Positions 41,456 through 53,321 of a stretch of 64,000 nucleotides of DNA are shown here, in pieces. This DNA comes from Liolophura sinensis (taxonomy: Eukaryota > Mollusca > Polyplacophora > Chitonida > Chitonidae), in assembly GCF_032854445.1 (NCBI RefSeq), contig NC_088303.1:35569265-35633264 (forward strand). The letters are read 5' to 3'. The notes under the pieces are model-generated. The model searched no databases and was not told the DNA's origin. It was given only the letters and a program-made list of their open reading frames with translations. Position 1 is the first letter of the stretch. Each line of letters begins with the position of its first letter. A program made the translations under genes and the position numbers.

Positions 41456-44400
41456 TAGTCTTCTGGATTGGCCATGTGCATCCCAGATTGTGGTCTTAGT
41501 CCTCTGCATTGGCCATGTACAACCCATGTTGTTGTCTTAGCCCCCCGGACTGGCCATGTACGTCCTAGGTTGTTGTCTTATTCATTTGGGTAGGCTTATG
41601 AATTCCAGATCACTGTCTTCTTCCTCCGGATTGGCCATGTGCACCCAACATCGCTGACTCCTTCCTCTAGATTGTATAATATGAAACTTTAGACGAATAC
41701 AATACGGACGAATGCTTCCCATTGTTTTGCAAACCTACACAACCTAATGACAATATGTTTAAAATAATTTTTTCCCAGATTGTTGTCTTAGTCCTCCGGA
41801 CTGGCCATGTACATCCTAGCTCGTTACCTTAGTCCTCCGGATTAGCCATGTGAACTCCAGATTGTAATCTTGTTCGTCCGGAATGGCCATGTACATCCCA
41901 GATTGTTGTTTCAGTCCTCCGGACTATCCATGTGCATCCCAGATTGTTGTCTTAGTCCTCCTGACTGACTAGGTGCATCCCAGGTTGATGTCTTAGTCCT
42001 CCAGAATGGCGGTGTACATCCTAGCTTGTTGTCTTAGTCCTCCAGTTTGCTCATGTACATCCTAGCTTGCTGTCTTCTTCCTCCGGACTGGCCATGTACA
42101 TCCCAGGTTGATGTCTTCGTCCTCCAGCTTGGCCATGTACATCCTAGCTTGTTGTCTTATTCCTCCGGACTGGCCATGTATATCCTAGCTTGTTGTCTTA
42201 GTCCTCCGGATTGGCCATGTACATCCTAGCTTGTTGTCTTAGTCCTCTGGATTGGCCATGTGAACTCCAGATTGTGATCTTAATAATCCGGACGGGCCAT
42301 GTACATCCCAGCTTGTTATCTTAGTCCTCCAGATTGGTCATGTACATCCTAGCTTGTTGTCTTAGTCCTGCGGATTGGCCATGTGAATTCCAGATAGTGG
42401 TCTTATTCCTCCGGAATATCCATGTGCATCCCAGACTGTTGTCTTAGTCCTCCGGACTGGCTATGTGCATCCCAGGTTGACGCCTTAGTCCTCCAGATTG
42501 GCCATGTACATCTTAGCTTGTTGTCTTATTCGTCCGATTGGCCGTGTACATCCTATATTGTTGTCTTAGTCCTCCGGATTGGCCATGTGAACTCCAGATT
42601 GTGGTCTTGTTCCTCTGGACTGGCCATATAAATTCCAGATAGTTGTCTTAGTCCTCCAGACTATCCATGTGCATCCCAGGTTGATGTCTTAGTCCTCCAG
42701 ATTGGCCATGTACATCTTCGCTTATTGCCTTCTTCCTCTGGACTGTCCATGCACATCCTAGGTTGTTGTCTTAGTCCTTCGGAATAGCCATGCACATCCT
42801 AGGTTGTTGTCTCAGTCCTCCGGATTGGCCATGTACATCCTAGGTTGTTGCCTTAGTCCTTCAGATTGGCCATGGGAATTCCAGATTGTGGTCTGGTTCC
42901 TCTAGTCTAGCCATGTGCATCCCAGGTTGTAGTCTTAGTCCTCCGGACTGGCTACGTGTATCCCAGGTTAATGTCTTATTCCTCTGGATTGGCCATGTAC
43001 ATCCTAGGTTGTTGTTATAGTCCTCCGAATTGGCCATGTACATCCTAGCTTGTTGTCTTATTCCTCCGGACTGGCTATGTGCATCCCAGGCTATTGTCTT
43101 CATCCTCCAGATTGGCCATGTACATCCTAGCTTGTTGTCTCATTCCTCCGGACTGCCCATGTACATCCTAGGTTGTTGTCTTAGTCCTCCGGATTGGCCA
43201 TGTGAACTCCAGATTGTGGTCTTGTTCCTCTGGACTGGCCATATACATCGCAGATAGTTCTCTTAGTCCTCCAGACTGGCCATGTGCATCCCAAATTGTT
43301 GTCTTAGTCCTCCTGACTATCCATGTGCATCCCAGGTTGATGTCTTAGTCCTCCAGATTGGCCACGTACATCTAAGCTTGTTGTCTTAGTCCTCCGGACT
43401 GGCCATATACATCCTAGGTTGTTGTCTTAGTCCTTCAGTTTGGCCATATACATCCTAGGTTGTTGTCTTAGTCCTTCGGATTGGCCATGTACATCCTAGG
43501 TTGTTGCCTTAGTCAACCGGATTGGCCATGTGAACTCCAGATTGTGGTCTGGTTCCTCTGGACTGGCCATGTGCATCCAAGATTGTTGTCTTAGTCCTCC
43601 TGACTATCCATGTGCATCCCAGATTGTAGTCTTAGTCCTCCGCACTGGCTACGTGTATCCCAGGTTGATGTCTTCTTCGTCCGGAATGGACATGTACATC
43701 CTAACTTGTTGTCTTATTCTTCCGGACTGGCTACATGGAGGTTGATGTCTTAGTCCTCCAGATTGGCCATATACATCCTAGGTTGTTGTTTTACTCCTCC
43801 GGACTGGCCATGTACATCCTAGGTTGTTGTCTTAGTCCTTCGGATTGGCTATGTACATCCTTGGTTGTTGCCTTAGTCCTCGGGATTGGCCATGTAAACT
43901 CCAGATTGTGGTCTTATTCCTCTGGACTGGCCATGTACATCCCAGATTCTTGTCTTAGTCCTCCGGACTTGCCATGTGCATTCCAGATTGTTGTCTTTGT
44001 CCTCCGGACTATCCATGTGCATCCCAGATTGTGGTCTTAGTCTTCCAGATTGGCCACGTACATCCTAGCTTGTTGTCTTATTCCGCCGGACTGGCCATGT
44101 ACATCCTAGCTTGTTGTCTTAGTCTTTCGGATTGGCCATGTGAACTTCAGATTGTTGTCTCTTTCCTCCGGACTGGCCATGTACATCCCAGCTTGTTATG
44201 TTAGTCCTCCGGATTGGCCATGTACATCCTAGCTTGTTGCCTTAGTCCTCCGGATTGGCCATGTGAACTCTAGATTGTTGTCTTAGTGCTCTGGACTGGC
44301 TATGTGCATCCCAGGTTGTTGTCTTAGTCCTTCAGATTGGCTATGTACATCCTAGCCTGTTGTCTTATTCCTTTGGACTGGACATGTATATCCCAGGTTG

Positions 44401-45190
44401 ATACCTTACTCCTCCATACTGGCCATGTACATCCTAAGTTGTTGTCTTAGTCCTCCGGATTGGCCCTGTACATCTTAGCTTGTTATCTTAGTCTTTTGGA
44501 TGCGCCATGTAAACTCCAGATTGTTGCCTTAGTCCTCTGGACTGGCTATGTGCATCCCAGGTTGATGTCTTAGTCCTCCAGATTGGCCATGTACATCTTA
44601 GCTTCTTGTCTTATTCCTCCAGACTGGCCATGTACATCCTAGCTTGTTGTCTCAGTCCTCCGGATTGGCCATGTGAACTCCAGATTGTGGTCTTGTACCT
44701 CTGGATTGGCCATGTACATTCCAGATTGTTGTCTTAGTCCCCCGGACTGGCCATGTGCATCCCAGGTTGATGTCTTTGTCCTCCAGATTGGCCATGTACA
44801 CCCTAGGTGGTTATCTTAGTTCTCCGGACTGGCCATGTGCATCCCAGATTGTTGCCCTAGTCCTGTGGATTCGCCATGTGCAATCCATATTGTTGTCTCA
44901 GTCCTCCGGACTGGCCATGTAGGTCCGAGGTTGTTGTCTTATTCATTTAGGTAGGCTTATGTATACCAGACCGCTGTATTCTTCCTCCAGATTGGCCATG
45001 TGTATTCCAGATTGTTGCCCTAGTCCTGTGGATTCGCCATGTGCATTCCAGATTGTTGTCTTATTTCTCCGGACTGGCCATGTACGTCCCAGGTTGTTGT
45101 CTTATTCATTTGGGTAGGCTTATGCATCCCAGATCACTGTCTTCTTCCTCCAGATTGGCCATGTGCATCTCAGATAGCTGACTTCTTCCT
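41456..45190. repeat. 41-bp minisatellite, ~3.7 kb
   Basis: Roughly 88 tandem units of a 41-bp sequence with blocks TTGTTGTCTTAGTCCTCCGG, ATTGGCCATGTACATCCTAG. Register is kept: a marker variant (TGAACTCCAG and close forms) recurs at 41851, 42261, 42588, 42875, 43203, 43531, 43895, 44141, 44264, 44510 and 44674, spaced by whole multiples of 41 in nearly every case. A ~100-bp non-repeat insert (41671-41775) interrupts the array near its left end and recurs at the right end. Since 41 is not a multiple of 3, no long coding frame runs through it. Confidence 0.97.
41530..41775 (+). repeat. Left copy of duplicated array flank
   Basis: It contains TTATTCATTTGGGTAGGCTT, then AGATCACTGTCTTCTTCCTC, TATAATATGAAACTT and CGAATGCTTCCCATTGTTTT. 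The same series occurs at 45054-45290; the offset at the TATAATATGAAAC block is 3524 bases, two short of 86 array units. Confidence 0.93.
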
Positions 45191-45290
45191 CTAGATTCTA
45201 TAATATGAAACTTAAGCAATTACCGACGAATGCTTCCCATTGTTTTGCAAACCTACACATAATGACAATATGTTTAAGACAATTTCTTTT
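45054..45290 (+). repeat. Right copy of duplicated array flank
   Basis: Right-hand counterpart of 41530-41775, with small indels (for example GCAATTACCGACG for GACGAATACAATACGGACG). It marks the end of the array, beyond which sequence is unique. Confidence 0.93.
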
Positions 45291-47880
45291 AAATAATAAA
45301 ACCGTTGGAAGATGGCGGTAAATGCAGCAAGTATTGTATCTTTTAAGTGTAATACTCCATTTTTTGTTTGCAGATACTCTTTTTTCTTAGCCAAACAATA
45401 AAACTAAAGCAAAGGCAAGATTTCTGTTGTGTTTGAAGTTAGCCAGGTTATAACATATAGACTTTTAGCCAAAACCTATCATAAATTATAAAGCCAATTA
45501 TATGGCGCGAGTTTTTATAATTTCGTTCATTGTCTCCGCTGAAGAAATGATTGAAATTTTGAGCCAACGTCGTTGTAAACGATTACACTTATACGTGTAC
45601 GAACGCTGTCGTGCTTATGGGTGAAGGAAATGAAACTGCCCACTGCTGACCACCTGTCTTTAACATGTAACACGCGAACATTCCTACTATTTCTTGGGCC
45701 AGACATGATATTGGTATCACCTGATGTGGTCAAGAATAATTGGTACTAACATGTTTATAGGGTCAGTGTAAGTCAATTAAGATATGATAGCCTTTCTGCA
45801 ATGGTGACTTTATCACACATTTTGATAAAATAAAAAATCACCTTGTGCAAATTACAAAAGGCAAGAGAACGTCAATATTATATGGATTCCCAGTTTATAA
45901 TATAATAAGATCAATTCGAAAGGGTGATTGGACTGTTTATGAAGCAAAGAAAATTTTGTCTATATATCATGTACGTTATTAGCTGAATATTCAACTGACC
46001 TGTACATTTACATGTAAGATTTGGAAGCTTTTCCACAGTTTGTCAACAGTTTACATGCCCAGCTGTGTTCTTCTTTCATTTACGCCCATGATTACGGTTG
46101 GTTAAAGTAGATTAGCTCAGGTAAGTAAACGTTCGTGTCACATCGTTACCTGTGATCTACATGTCTGAAAACTACAACATCAGAGCAAACATTTGACCAG
46201 ATTTTTTTGCTTTCCATCAGTAATACTGGTAACTGAATGTTCCGCCAAACGCTAAGATTAAGAACTAAATTATTCCATAATACTCTATGTAGAATGTAAA
46301 TGTCTGCACTGAAATTAAAAACAGGAAAGAAGAAGAAGAAAAAAACACTATTATGAAGTGTATGTCAGACAATATGTTTTTCGTTTTCATATTTTTACGA
46401 CCTAGAAAATTGCCTTTAAAACACTAGATACTTGTGTGGCTTTTTTGAACCCACCGTGACCAGTGACGTCCCATAAGGTTTTGTCACTTGATAAATATAA
46501 ATTGCTAAACTACTACATTAAAATGCACAGACATACTTGTATAGAGCTATAAATGCATTAACTGAATCTACTCTAAAGCAAATTATTTCTTAATAGACAC
46601 ATCATTTGTTGATGAAGGTAATACAAAGCAAATGAAGCAGTCAGAAATCATTCATTGCGTTGATCATTACTGTGAATCCTTGAAATCGCGAGGATATTAT
46701 GTTCGTGGAACATTCCACAAGCGGTGGACATCAGGTAACAGGAGTTGAACATAACAAATTTCAAAAATGTAACATGACTGCTAGTTCAGTAGCATTTTCA
46801 CCATGACAAAGACTATCCAAAGGCCATTGGGATTAATCTGTAACTATCACTTGCAGAAGATTTTCTCGAGATACACTAACTGCTTCCAGAGCGTTCCACC
46901 CAAAACGATTTTTGATACATCTCAACATATGTTCGCACATCAGAGATGAAATTGTGCGTGCACACTATCCCTGCAATAAATCAGACAAAGATGTCTCATG
47001 TAGACACAGTTATTCTCTAATGGACGAAAACAAGCGATCCTCCTATCATTGCTCCAAGACGGACTTCGATGGCGCCAGCGTGCATTAGAAGCTTCAAGAT
47101 TGTACACATAGAGGAGTCTTTATCCAGAAATAGCGGCGTTAAGCCATAACCATTCATTCATTCCTCCAGAAGTAATGCAGGGGAGGAACAGAAACAAACT
47201 GCACAGGAGTTAATTAAAACATTCAATGGAAAGCCCTTCTTATAAGGAATGTTAATTTTCTAAATCTAAAAGTGCTGCGCTTGACAGATTTAACACCAAG
47301 GTCGAAACGTCCACAAACAATCATGATTCAGAGTGAATGAGATGAATGACTTTACTTTGTTTTTCGGATAAGAAGAGAAATCTTCTCCTCTATCCAGACA
47401 GCTTGACCGTACAACGAACCAATGACTTCCAACATTCAGGATTACGTAACTAAAGCCACCGTGCAATTAAGACTTCAAATTATGGAGCAAGATGTTAGTT
47501 AAACATCCATGGCACCCGCTGATGTTTGGGGTTTGAGATCATTGCAAGACCCCTACTGTGCGCCTTCTGAAATTTACCAGTCGGTTATTTAGACATGAAG
47601 TCAGCATTTACTTGTTAACACAACCTGAACAGAAGGCCTTAAAATGATACATAAACTTTATGTCTTCTGTCGTTTTCTGGCTGCACAGAAAATTGCTGAT
47701 GCAGTCCTTCTCACCCATCTAGCTTACCCCTCTCTCAGCCCAGAGAGGGCTAATTTTGTCATTTTTATCAACAAATCTGTCATTATGTTTGAGAAGAATA
47801 GCTTGAATTAGTTAAGGAAACATTCCAAAGGGTAAACACTCTGAGTTGATTGAGGGGTTCCAATAGCGCTGTTATTGTAT
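45291..47880. other. Unique AT-rich DNA, no gene recognised
   Basis: No SINE, array or supported gene was seen. Confidence 0.55.
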
Positions 47881-47885
47881 GACTG

Positions 47886-49078
47886 TTGGCAAGGTATGAG
47901 TTAGTACACTGGAGAACAAGTACGTTTATTAAAGGGGATCATAACCAATACAAAGCTACCCATCTGGACGCCTATCATATCAAAACAACAACCGAAACCA
48001 CGTGCCAACTTAAAAATAGCAAGGAGGTTTGGCCAGCCTGGGTGGTACCAATATTTGAAATTTTGGGCCTTGGCCCATAGACTATAACGCACCTTCTTCA
48101 AGCGCTCAAAAGATACAGCATACTGTGGAAGGCATGGGAGTTCAAACAAACTTCATCTATGGCCATGGCCACCGACTCTACCAGCACTGTGGACCACTGA
48201 TTGCCACCAACGCCCTGAGAGCAGTGCAGGCAAACGACTCTTGAAAATCCTCTACCCAAGGACAAGTAGAGGTGCAATCTTTCGATATAGTAAAGCGCAA
48301 TTGCAACCGTCTTATTCCTTGAATAAGTAATAGCTAGCGACATTCCCCTTGCGTGCTGGCGTCTTGGCAACCATCTTTTAGCCAAATTCGATCCCACCCT
48401 CTTACACACGCGCATGTTATCGTTGTGCTGTACCCCTGTTCCACAACTTTGTGCCACATAAATGTTCCGTTGCGTCGTCATTGAATCCATCCTGACTGAT
48501 AACGTTATATACTTTCACAGTTCCTTGGTGGGTTGTGTTGAACGCAGTTTTTGGAAAATTGTCTTGCGTTATTTCCATAATGGTTGACGGCTCTTGATAC
48601 AAATGTCTTTTTCAAAGCCCTGACTCACTTCACTCTCCCGCAAAGAACGACATGACAGTTTTGGTTATATTAGTGTGCATCCCGAGTCAGATTTTGCTTC
48701 CACTTCGCAAATATTCCTGACAGCATATCCCTTCGGATACCATTTATGCACACATTTTGACACGTACAAGACCAGTTTAATGTCATTTCGGAAACGGTTT
48801 TTCCCAAAGTTTCGCGCCAACTAGTTATTGCCTTCCCTCGGATTTATGCCTCGTTGGATTTATTACTATCTGCTGACACCAAAGTAGTGCTTCTATTGGA
48901 ATTATTGGGGAGACATTCGCTGCCTTTGATTTGGAATGGGGACGAAAGTGGAATTTCTCAGATTCTTCAGTGGATTAGCGCTATGGCTAAAACGATCAAT
49001 ATGGAAGGTTTTCGTGTGAGTTTCCCGCCCGGTGTATTATTTACCGATCACTTAGCCGAGCTCTATAACATGAAGTGA
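47886..49078. pseudogene. Protein-like stretch with broken frames, unidentified
   Basis: Several neighbouring short frames look more protein-like than the surroundings. On the plus strand a frame at 47886-48080 (ending EILGLGP) is overlapped from about 48047 by a second frame with VQTNFIYGHGHRLYQHCGP near its middle, stopping near 48243, and another at 48854-49078 (LLLELLGRHSLPLIWNGDES, NMEGFRVSFPPG). On the minus strand, 48098-48490 is open for 130 codons and is overlapped upstream by 48417-48602 (GTVKVYNVISQDGFNDD). Because both strands are open over the same bases, strand cannot be decided and I recognise no family. It could be a decayed gene or element, or only a less AT-rich region with fewer stops. 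Confidence 0.2.
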
Positions 49079-51921
49079 AAAGTCAACAGAATCAATATCT
49101 CTGGGTCGGAAACAAATATGTGGTCAATCAGGGGATATTAAATTTCACAAAAGCTGTGCATATAAAGCTAGTCATTGCCGGTTGAATAAAATCGATATTG
49201 AATGCTTGTCTTGGATCTCCCTGCACATTGTTTACCCATTACCCCTGTCGCGAATTCCTTCCACCACACCAAAGTTTAATGGACCATTCATGAGCGGTAT
49301 TCCATACTATGTAGTTAGAAAATCTTTACTTGCCGATTTGCCCGCGGAGGTTTGAAAAAAGAGAGAGGTTTTAAGTTATTATAGTCTCGCAAAGCCATCG
49401 GAATTTCGACAACAGGGGAAAACTTTATCCAAAATGGTGGCCCCAGGGTGTGAACTATAAGCAGGAAAACGGGTTTCAAACGCTCAAATGTAGACACCCT
49501 AAGGGGGCGTTCACCAAAAATACCCATGGAAGAGTTAAATTCAGCATTTTAATGACAATTTTTAGAAAATTGCCTCAAAGCAAGGACTTAATCAATACTC
49601 TTTTGTATATTTTAACTCTAATTTAAAGCCCGAGGAACTAACCATGCATTTTAACATTATACACATGCTCTATTAAAAACTCTGTTACCCCATATCATGA
49701 AAAAAGCATTTCCACCATGGAAAATCATGATCGCTTGGAGGGGCCCGCGGGTCAAGAGCTCAAGAATAAAAGGCGACAATGACCATAAGCTTTCCGCGGC
49801 TTCTCGAGTCTCGCGAGCGGCAAGCGTGATCCCACAACAAAATTACTTCCGGTACAGAGAACCGCAGAACATGGGTTCAATGTATACATCAAATTAACTC
49901 TGTTACGGATTCTTAATTATATAAGTATGAAATTAAACTCTTGTCAACGGTGAATCCTTCATCTTTGTGTTTTTGTGTGTGAAACTGCAGAAAAAAACGT
50001 GTGTCGCAATAATTTGCCATATTCGGCTTGTGTGTAGCTGTGAATGGGATTGAATGTTATGTCAGAATTGCCAAATTCACCGAACTGATACAATGTTAGA
50101 GTCTGGTGTCTTCCGAGTGTGGTTTCCTGGCACAAAGGAAAGGTTATCTGTCCCCTGTCCATCGCTCATTTCACATAGAGAAGACTATGGCTAACATGCG
50201 CACCCATCTGTGCATTAACTATAATACAGTGGTTTAATGCATTTTCTTGAAAACTAAAGACGGGATTGAAAGTGAGTGCTCATGTAGCTTGGCCATCGCT
50301 TGAGTTTATTCTGCTCGGGTTGAACGTTCCGCCTCCCCTACCCTCCCTGTCCCACCAAATAGACTAGACGTAGGCCATTAGACAGTAAAGTGTCTGACAT
50401 CAGAATCCGGAATATCGCCATCCACTTCAACATTTGCTCATTCCAGTAATAGATGGTAGGAACGTATCCTGTCTGACTAATTATTGCCATTGTCTATGCC
50501 TAAGGTGGAAGCCAGACCTGTGAAGTAAGCCGGATCCCACTGGTGAACATGTCGCTTTTGATTTTATGATATATACTGTACCTTTTAACAGCTGTCACTT
50601 TAACTCTTGAACGTTCACTGAATAAAGCGCCTTGGATCATGCACTCTAGCTGGCACCCTGCTTTTATACTCTAATGTTGCGGAAAGAAAAGACCCCCATC
50701 GACATCTATTACCAGACTGGTAGGCGATTTAAACTTAAATGAGTCACACAACTTTCTCATAGTCAAGTTTCATACCAGCAGCCTGTCTGGATTAGCCGCG
50801 TTTTGGCAAAGAGTACCACCCAACTGTAGATTTATAAGATTTACACAGCAACCAGAAGTCAAGGGAAACCTCAGTAATAACTCCCATTTCTGGATAATCT
50901 GTACAATCTGCATATACACCAATTACTATTTTACTATTTATTTACTATTTACTATTTATTTACTTCGCCAGTTTATAGGAGGTTTATTTTTCCTTACTGT
51001 CATTCAAAAGTACCCAAATGTTTTGTGCTTGCTTTTTCGCTTTATGTTATTCTGAAATAGCACATTTATTCTTAATCAAAGCAGCCTTACACATGATCAT
51101 CGTATGGACTAAATGTAGAGCGCTGTCCACCTTGGCGCGCCAGGAAATATCACACGGAATGAAAATCACTGCACGTTTGTATTAACATCAGACTGCGTAT
51201 TTGCATATTATCTCCATAAAGGATATAACTGCTAAAAACCAAATGCATGTTACATCTCGTTAATTTTGAGCAGAACTGTGGCAAAGGACTACGAATCAAA
51301 CTACCCCATTAGCAGATCATAGCAACAGGAGTTAATCTCAAGAATGGCAAATGTTGTCAGGTTTTCAGACAGGGTTTTAGTATTTGTAACTTTGTCCATA
51401 AATGTACAAGTTTTTCATCTGAATCTGTTGCAAACCAGTATTATGTGGAAAAGTCCATGACATTAACGACTAAAATTAATGTTAGACCTGTTACTGTGCA
51501 AGAGGCTACAAAGTCTTTTCTCAGATAACAAAATGTCAGGAAACCAAGAAAAACTATTGTGATGGCATATACTTTACATATGTATGTGACTAACTGAAGC
51601 TGCTTCTAACAATCACACATGTAATTATTCCGTGCTATCGCGTTCAAACCGGCAAAAGCAACGTTGCATACAAGGGTGACTAGCTGTATATAACTCTATG
51701 CCAAACAATGTGAAAGGGACCTCGGGAAGTTTTAAAATTAATGTATTTTAACGAGTTCACTATGGTTAACGAGTTCTATTTATACTGATAACATTATGTG
51801 GTCAACTGTTATAAACTTTCGTAAGCCTGTTTAATAAACTCTTTTTAGAAAGTCGAAACTGGATCAAAGCGATATGTTTTGATGCAATGCTTGCATAATG
51901 GATTACACTGATTCTGAGAAT
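49079..51921. other. Unique DNA, no gene recognised
   Basis: A short CpG-rich patch with CCGCGG, CTCGAG and CTCGCGAG lies at about 49741-49820. A small TTTACTATTTAT tandem lies at 50928-50965. No supported gene. Confidence 0.5.
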
Positions 51922-52172
51922 ATTTCTATATTTATTTATTTGATCGCTATTTAACGCCATAATGACGAATGGTGTACTTTTACATGAACAACGACGGCCA
52001 GATTCATGGGTAAATGAAAATAAAACATTCGGCTTAAACCACTGATCTTTGGCAAGTGACTGACGAACTTTCACACTTGTGACGTATAGATATGCAAGAC
52101 AAGTTTTCTTCAACAAACGTTAGACTGTCGTTTCCTGCTTCCTGACTAGAGCCTTCAACCACTGGACCATGA
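51922..52172 (-). mobile_element. SINE-C (diverged tRNA-type SINE), copy 1
   Basis: Reverse orientation. The 3' end (TTATTTATTTGATCGCTATT, TAACGCCATAATG, ACGACGGCCAGATTCATGGG) is a diverged form of the SINE-A tail. The body (GACGAACTTTCACACTTGTG, ACGTATAGATATGC) matches SINE-C copy 2 instead. The 5' end (reverse of GGTCCAGTGGTTGAAGGCTC) resembles a tRNA box A. Family definition rests on two copies only. Confidence 0.5.
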
Positions 52173-52362
52173 TAATAAACTTTGTTCTTTATTTCTTAAA
52201 ATGCCGTTGTACAAAGTTAGACTATTCTTAATAAGAAACTCCTCATTAATCTACTCAGTTCATGTGAAATCTGTGCAATGAAACTTTAATGTCTGTGATT
52301 GCTGGTCTGCATAATGCCAAGCTCCGTACACAGGATTATGCTGAGGAAAAAAATCAGGTGCT

Positions 52363-52791
52363 TTACGAATCGTGAGATATGTAGCGGACAAGTCTCCGCT
52401 GATTTACTTTTTGTAAAATTGTCAGGGTTTTTAAGACAGTTAAAATGAACAGTGGAGGTAAGCTCACATGGTGGTCAAGAAAAGAAAAACACCATGTACG
52501 TTGTGTCTTCAAGCACCTCTGATATATTTGCATTTTCGTTGATACGCAGCTTCCATAAATCTGTTTTGCGAGCCTTGCGGCGTCACTGCAAAACACATTA
52601 GGTATTCCCTCTACAGCGAAGCTCCGAACTGGATTCGTTGTCATTACTTTGTCACTGTCTAGTAATACGTAGAATGGTTCGTCCCGTGGTGCCAAACCCA
52701 CGTCAGTTGCTCGTATTTCTGGCGGTTTAGGCGGTTCAGCATGGTAACAGCTGAATTTATCACTGCCGAGCAGTGAAAAATCGCAACACGT
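52363..52791 (-). CDS. Hypothetical open frame (142 codons), possible exon
   Basis: Open on the minus strand from 52791 down to a stop at 52363, without a convincing start codon near its beginning, so if real it would be an internal exon. The first ~85 residues are balanced and protein-like: a proline-rich stretch (EPPKPPEIRATD), then DEPFYVLLDSDK, then FAVEGIPNVFCSDAARLAKQ with several Cys. The last part turns hydrophobic and low in character, as when reading runs into an intron; an AG/GTGCTT donor-like site near 52512 would fit, but it is weak. No family recognised. Length is near what chance can give in a window of this size. Confidence 0.2.
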   Translation of the reverse strand, partial: TCCDFSLLGSDKFSCYHAEPPKPPEIRATDVGLAPRDEPFYVLLDSDKVMTTNPVRSFAVEGIPNVFCSDAARLAKQIYGSCVSTKMQIYQRCLKTQRTWCFSFLDHHVSLPPLFILTVLKTLTILQKVNQRRLVRYISHDS

Positions 52792-52882
52792 TTAAACCTC
52801 ATTATAGATCTAGGAATTTTCAGCAATAATAAGAAGGAAATGAACACGAATGATGCTTAATTTAAACTTGCTTACAGTTGAT

Positions 52883-53155
52883 TATGGTTTAACATCGTGC
52901 TCCAGCATAATTGTACTTATAAGACCGTAAATAATTGCCTTGTAGTGAACCATCAAGTCGTATTTGGTAGTTAACGGACGAACTCTCCCACATGGGACGT
53001 GCATATATTTTCCCCCGCCACAGCGAGTTCAATATTTTGCTATATTTGGTGGAAGTCAAGTGATCGTCAACGAATTTCATGTAAAACGGCCACACGAGCG
53101 CTGTAGACCTGCTAATGCTACTACCATAGCTCTAACCACTGCACCACGAAGCTCC
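52883..53155 (-). mobile_element. SINE-C, copy 2
   Basis: The body GGACGAACTCTCCCACATGG, GACGTGCATATAT aligns with copy 1. The 5' end, read on the minus strand, is GGAGCTTCGTGGTGCAGTGG, TTAGAGC, a good tRNA-like head with box A (TGGTGCAGTGG). The 3' end (GGTTTAACATCGTGCTCCAG) is again SINE-A-tail-like. Confidence 0.5.
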
Positions 53156-53276
53156 ATCCGTCATACTTGTAATCAGACAGAGGCTATATGGTGGTATACC
53201 TAACGTTTTGTCTTTTTTAAAACAATATGTATGCTCAAATATAGTTGTGAAACATTAAGAAAACTCTTTCCTGATG

Positions 53277-53321
53277 GGGCTTCCGTTTAGTGTGCTAGCG
53301 CAGGACAATGAAGCAGGACCC
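53277..53321 (+). mobile_element. SINE-A head fragment
   Basis: GGGGCTTCCG, TGTGCTAGCGCAGGACAATG and CAGGACCC parallel GGGGCCTCCG, CGCTAGCGCAGCGTAATGAC, CCAGGAGTC of the SINE-A head, with a ~10-base deletion over box A. No body follows. Confidence 0.5.

Noticed and set aside
42047-44204. Open frames of 60-101 codons within the 41-bp array (CLSPPDWPC-like repeats)
   Set aside because: A 41-bp unit shifts frame every copy, so the repetitive peptides are what three successive units give by default; stops end every run.
49741-49820. CpG island or promoter (CCGCGG, CTCGAG, CTCGCGAG)
   Set aside because: The patch is under 100 bases and no gene starts nearby that I can support.
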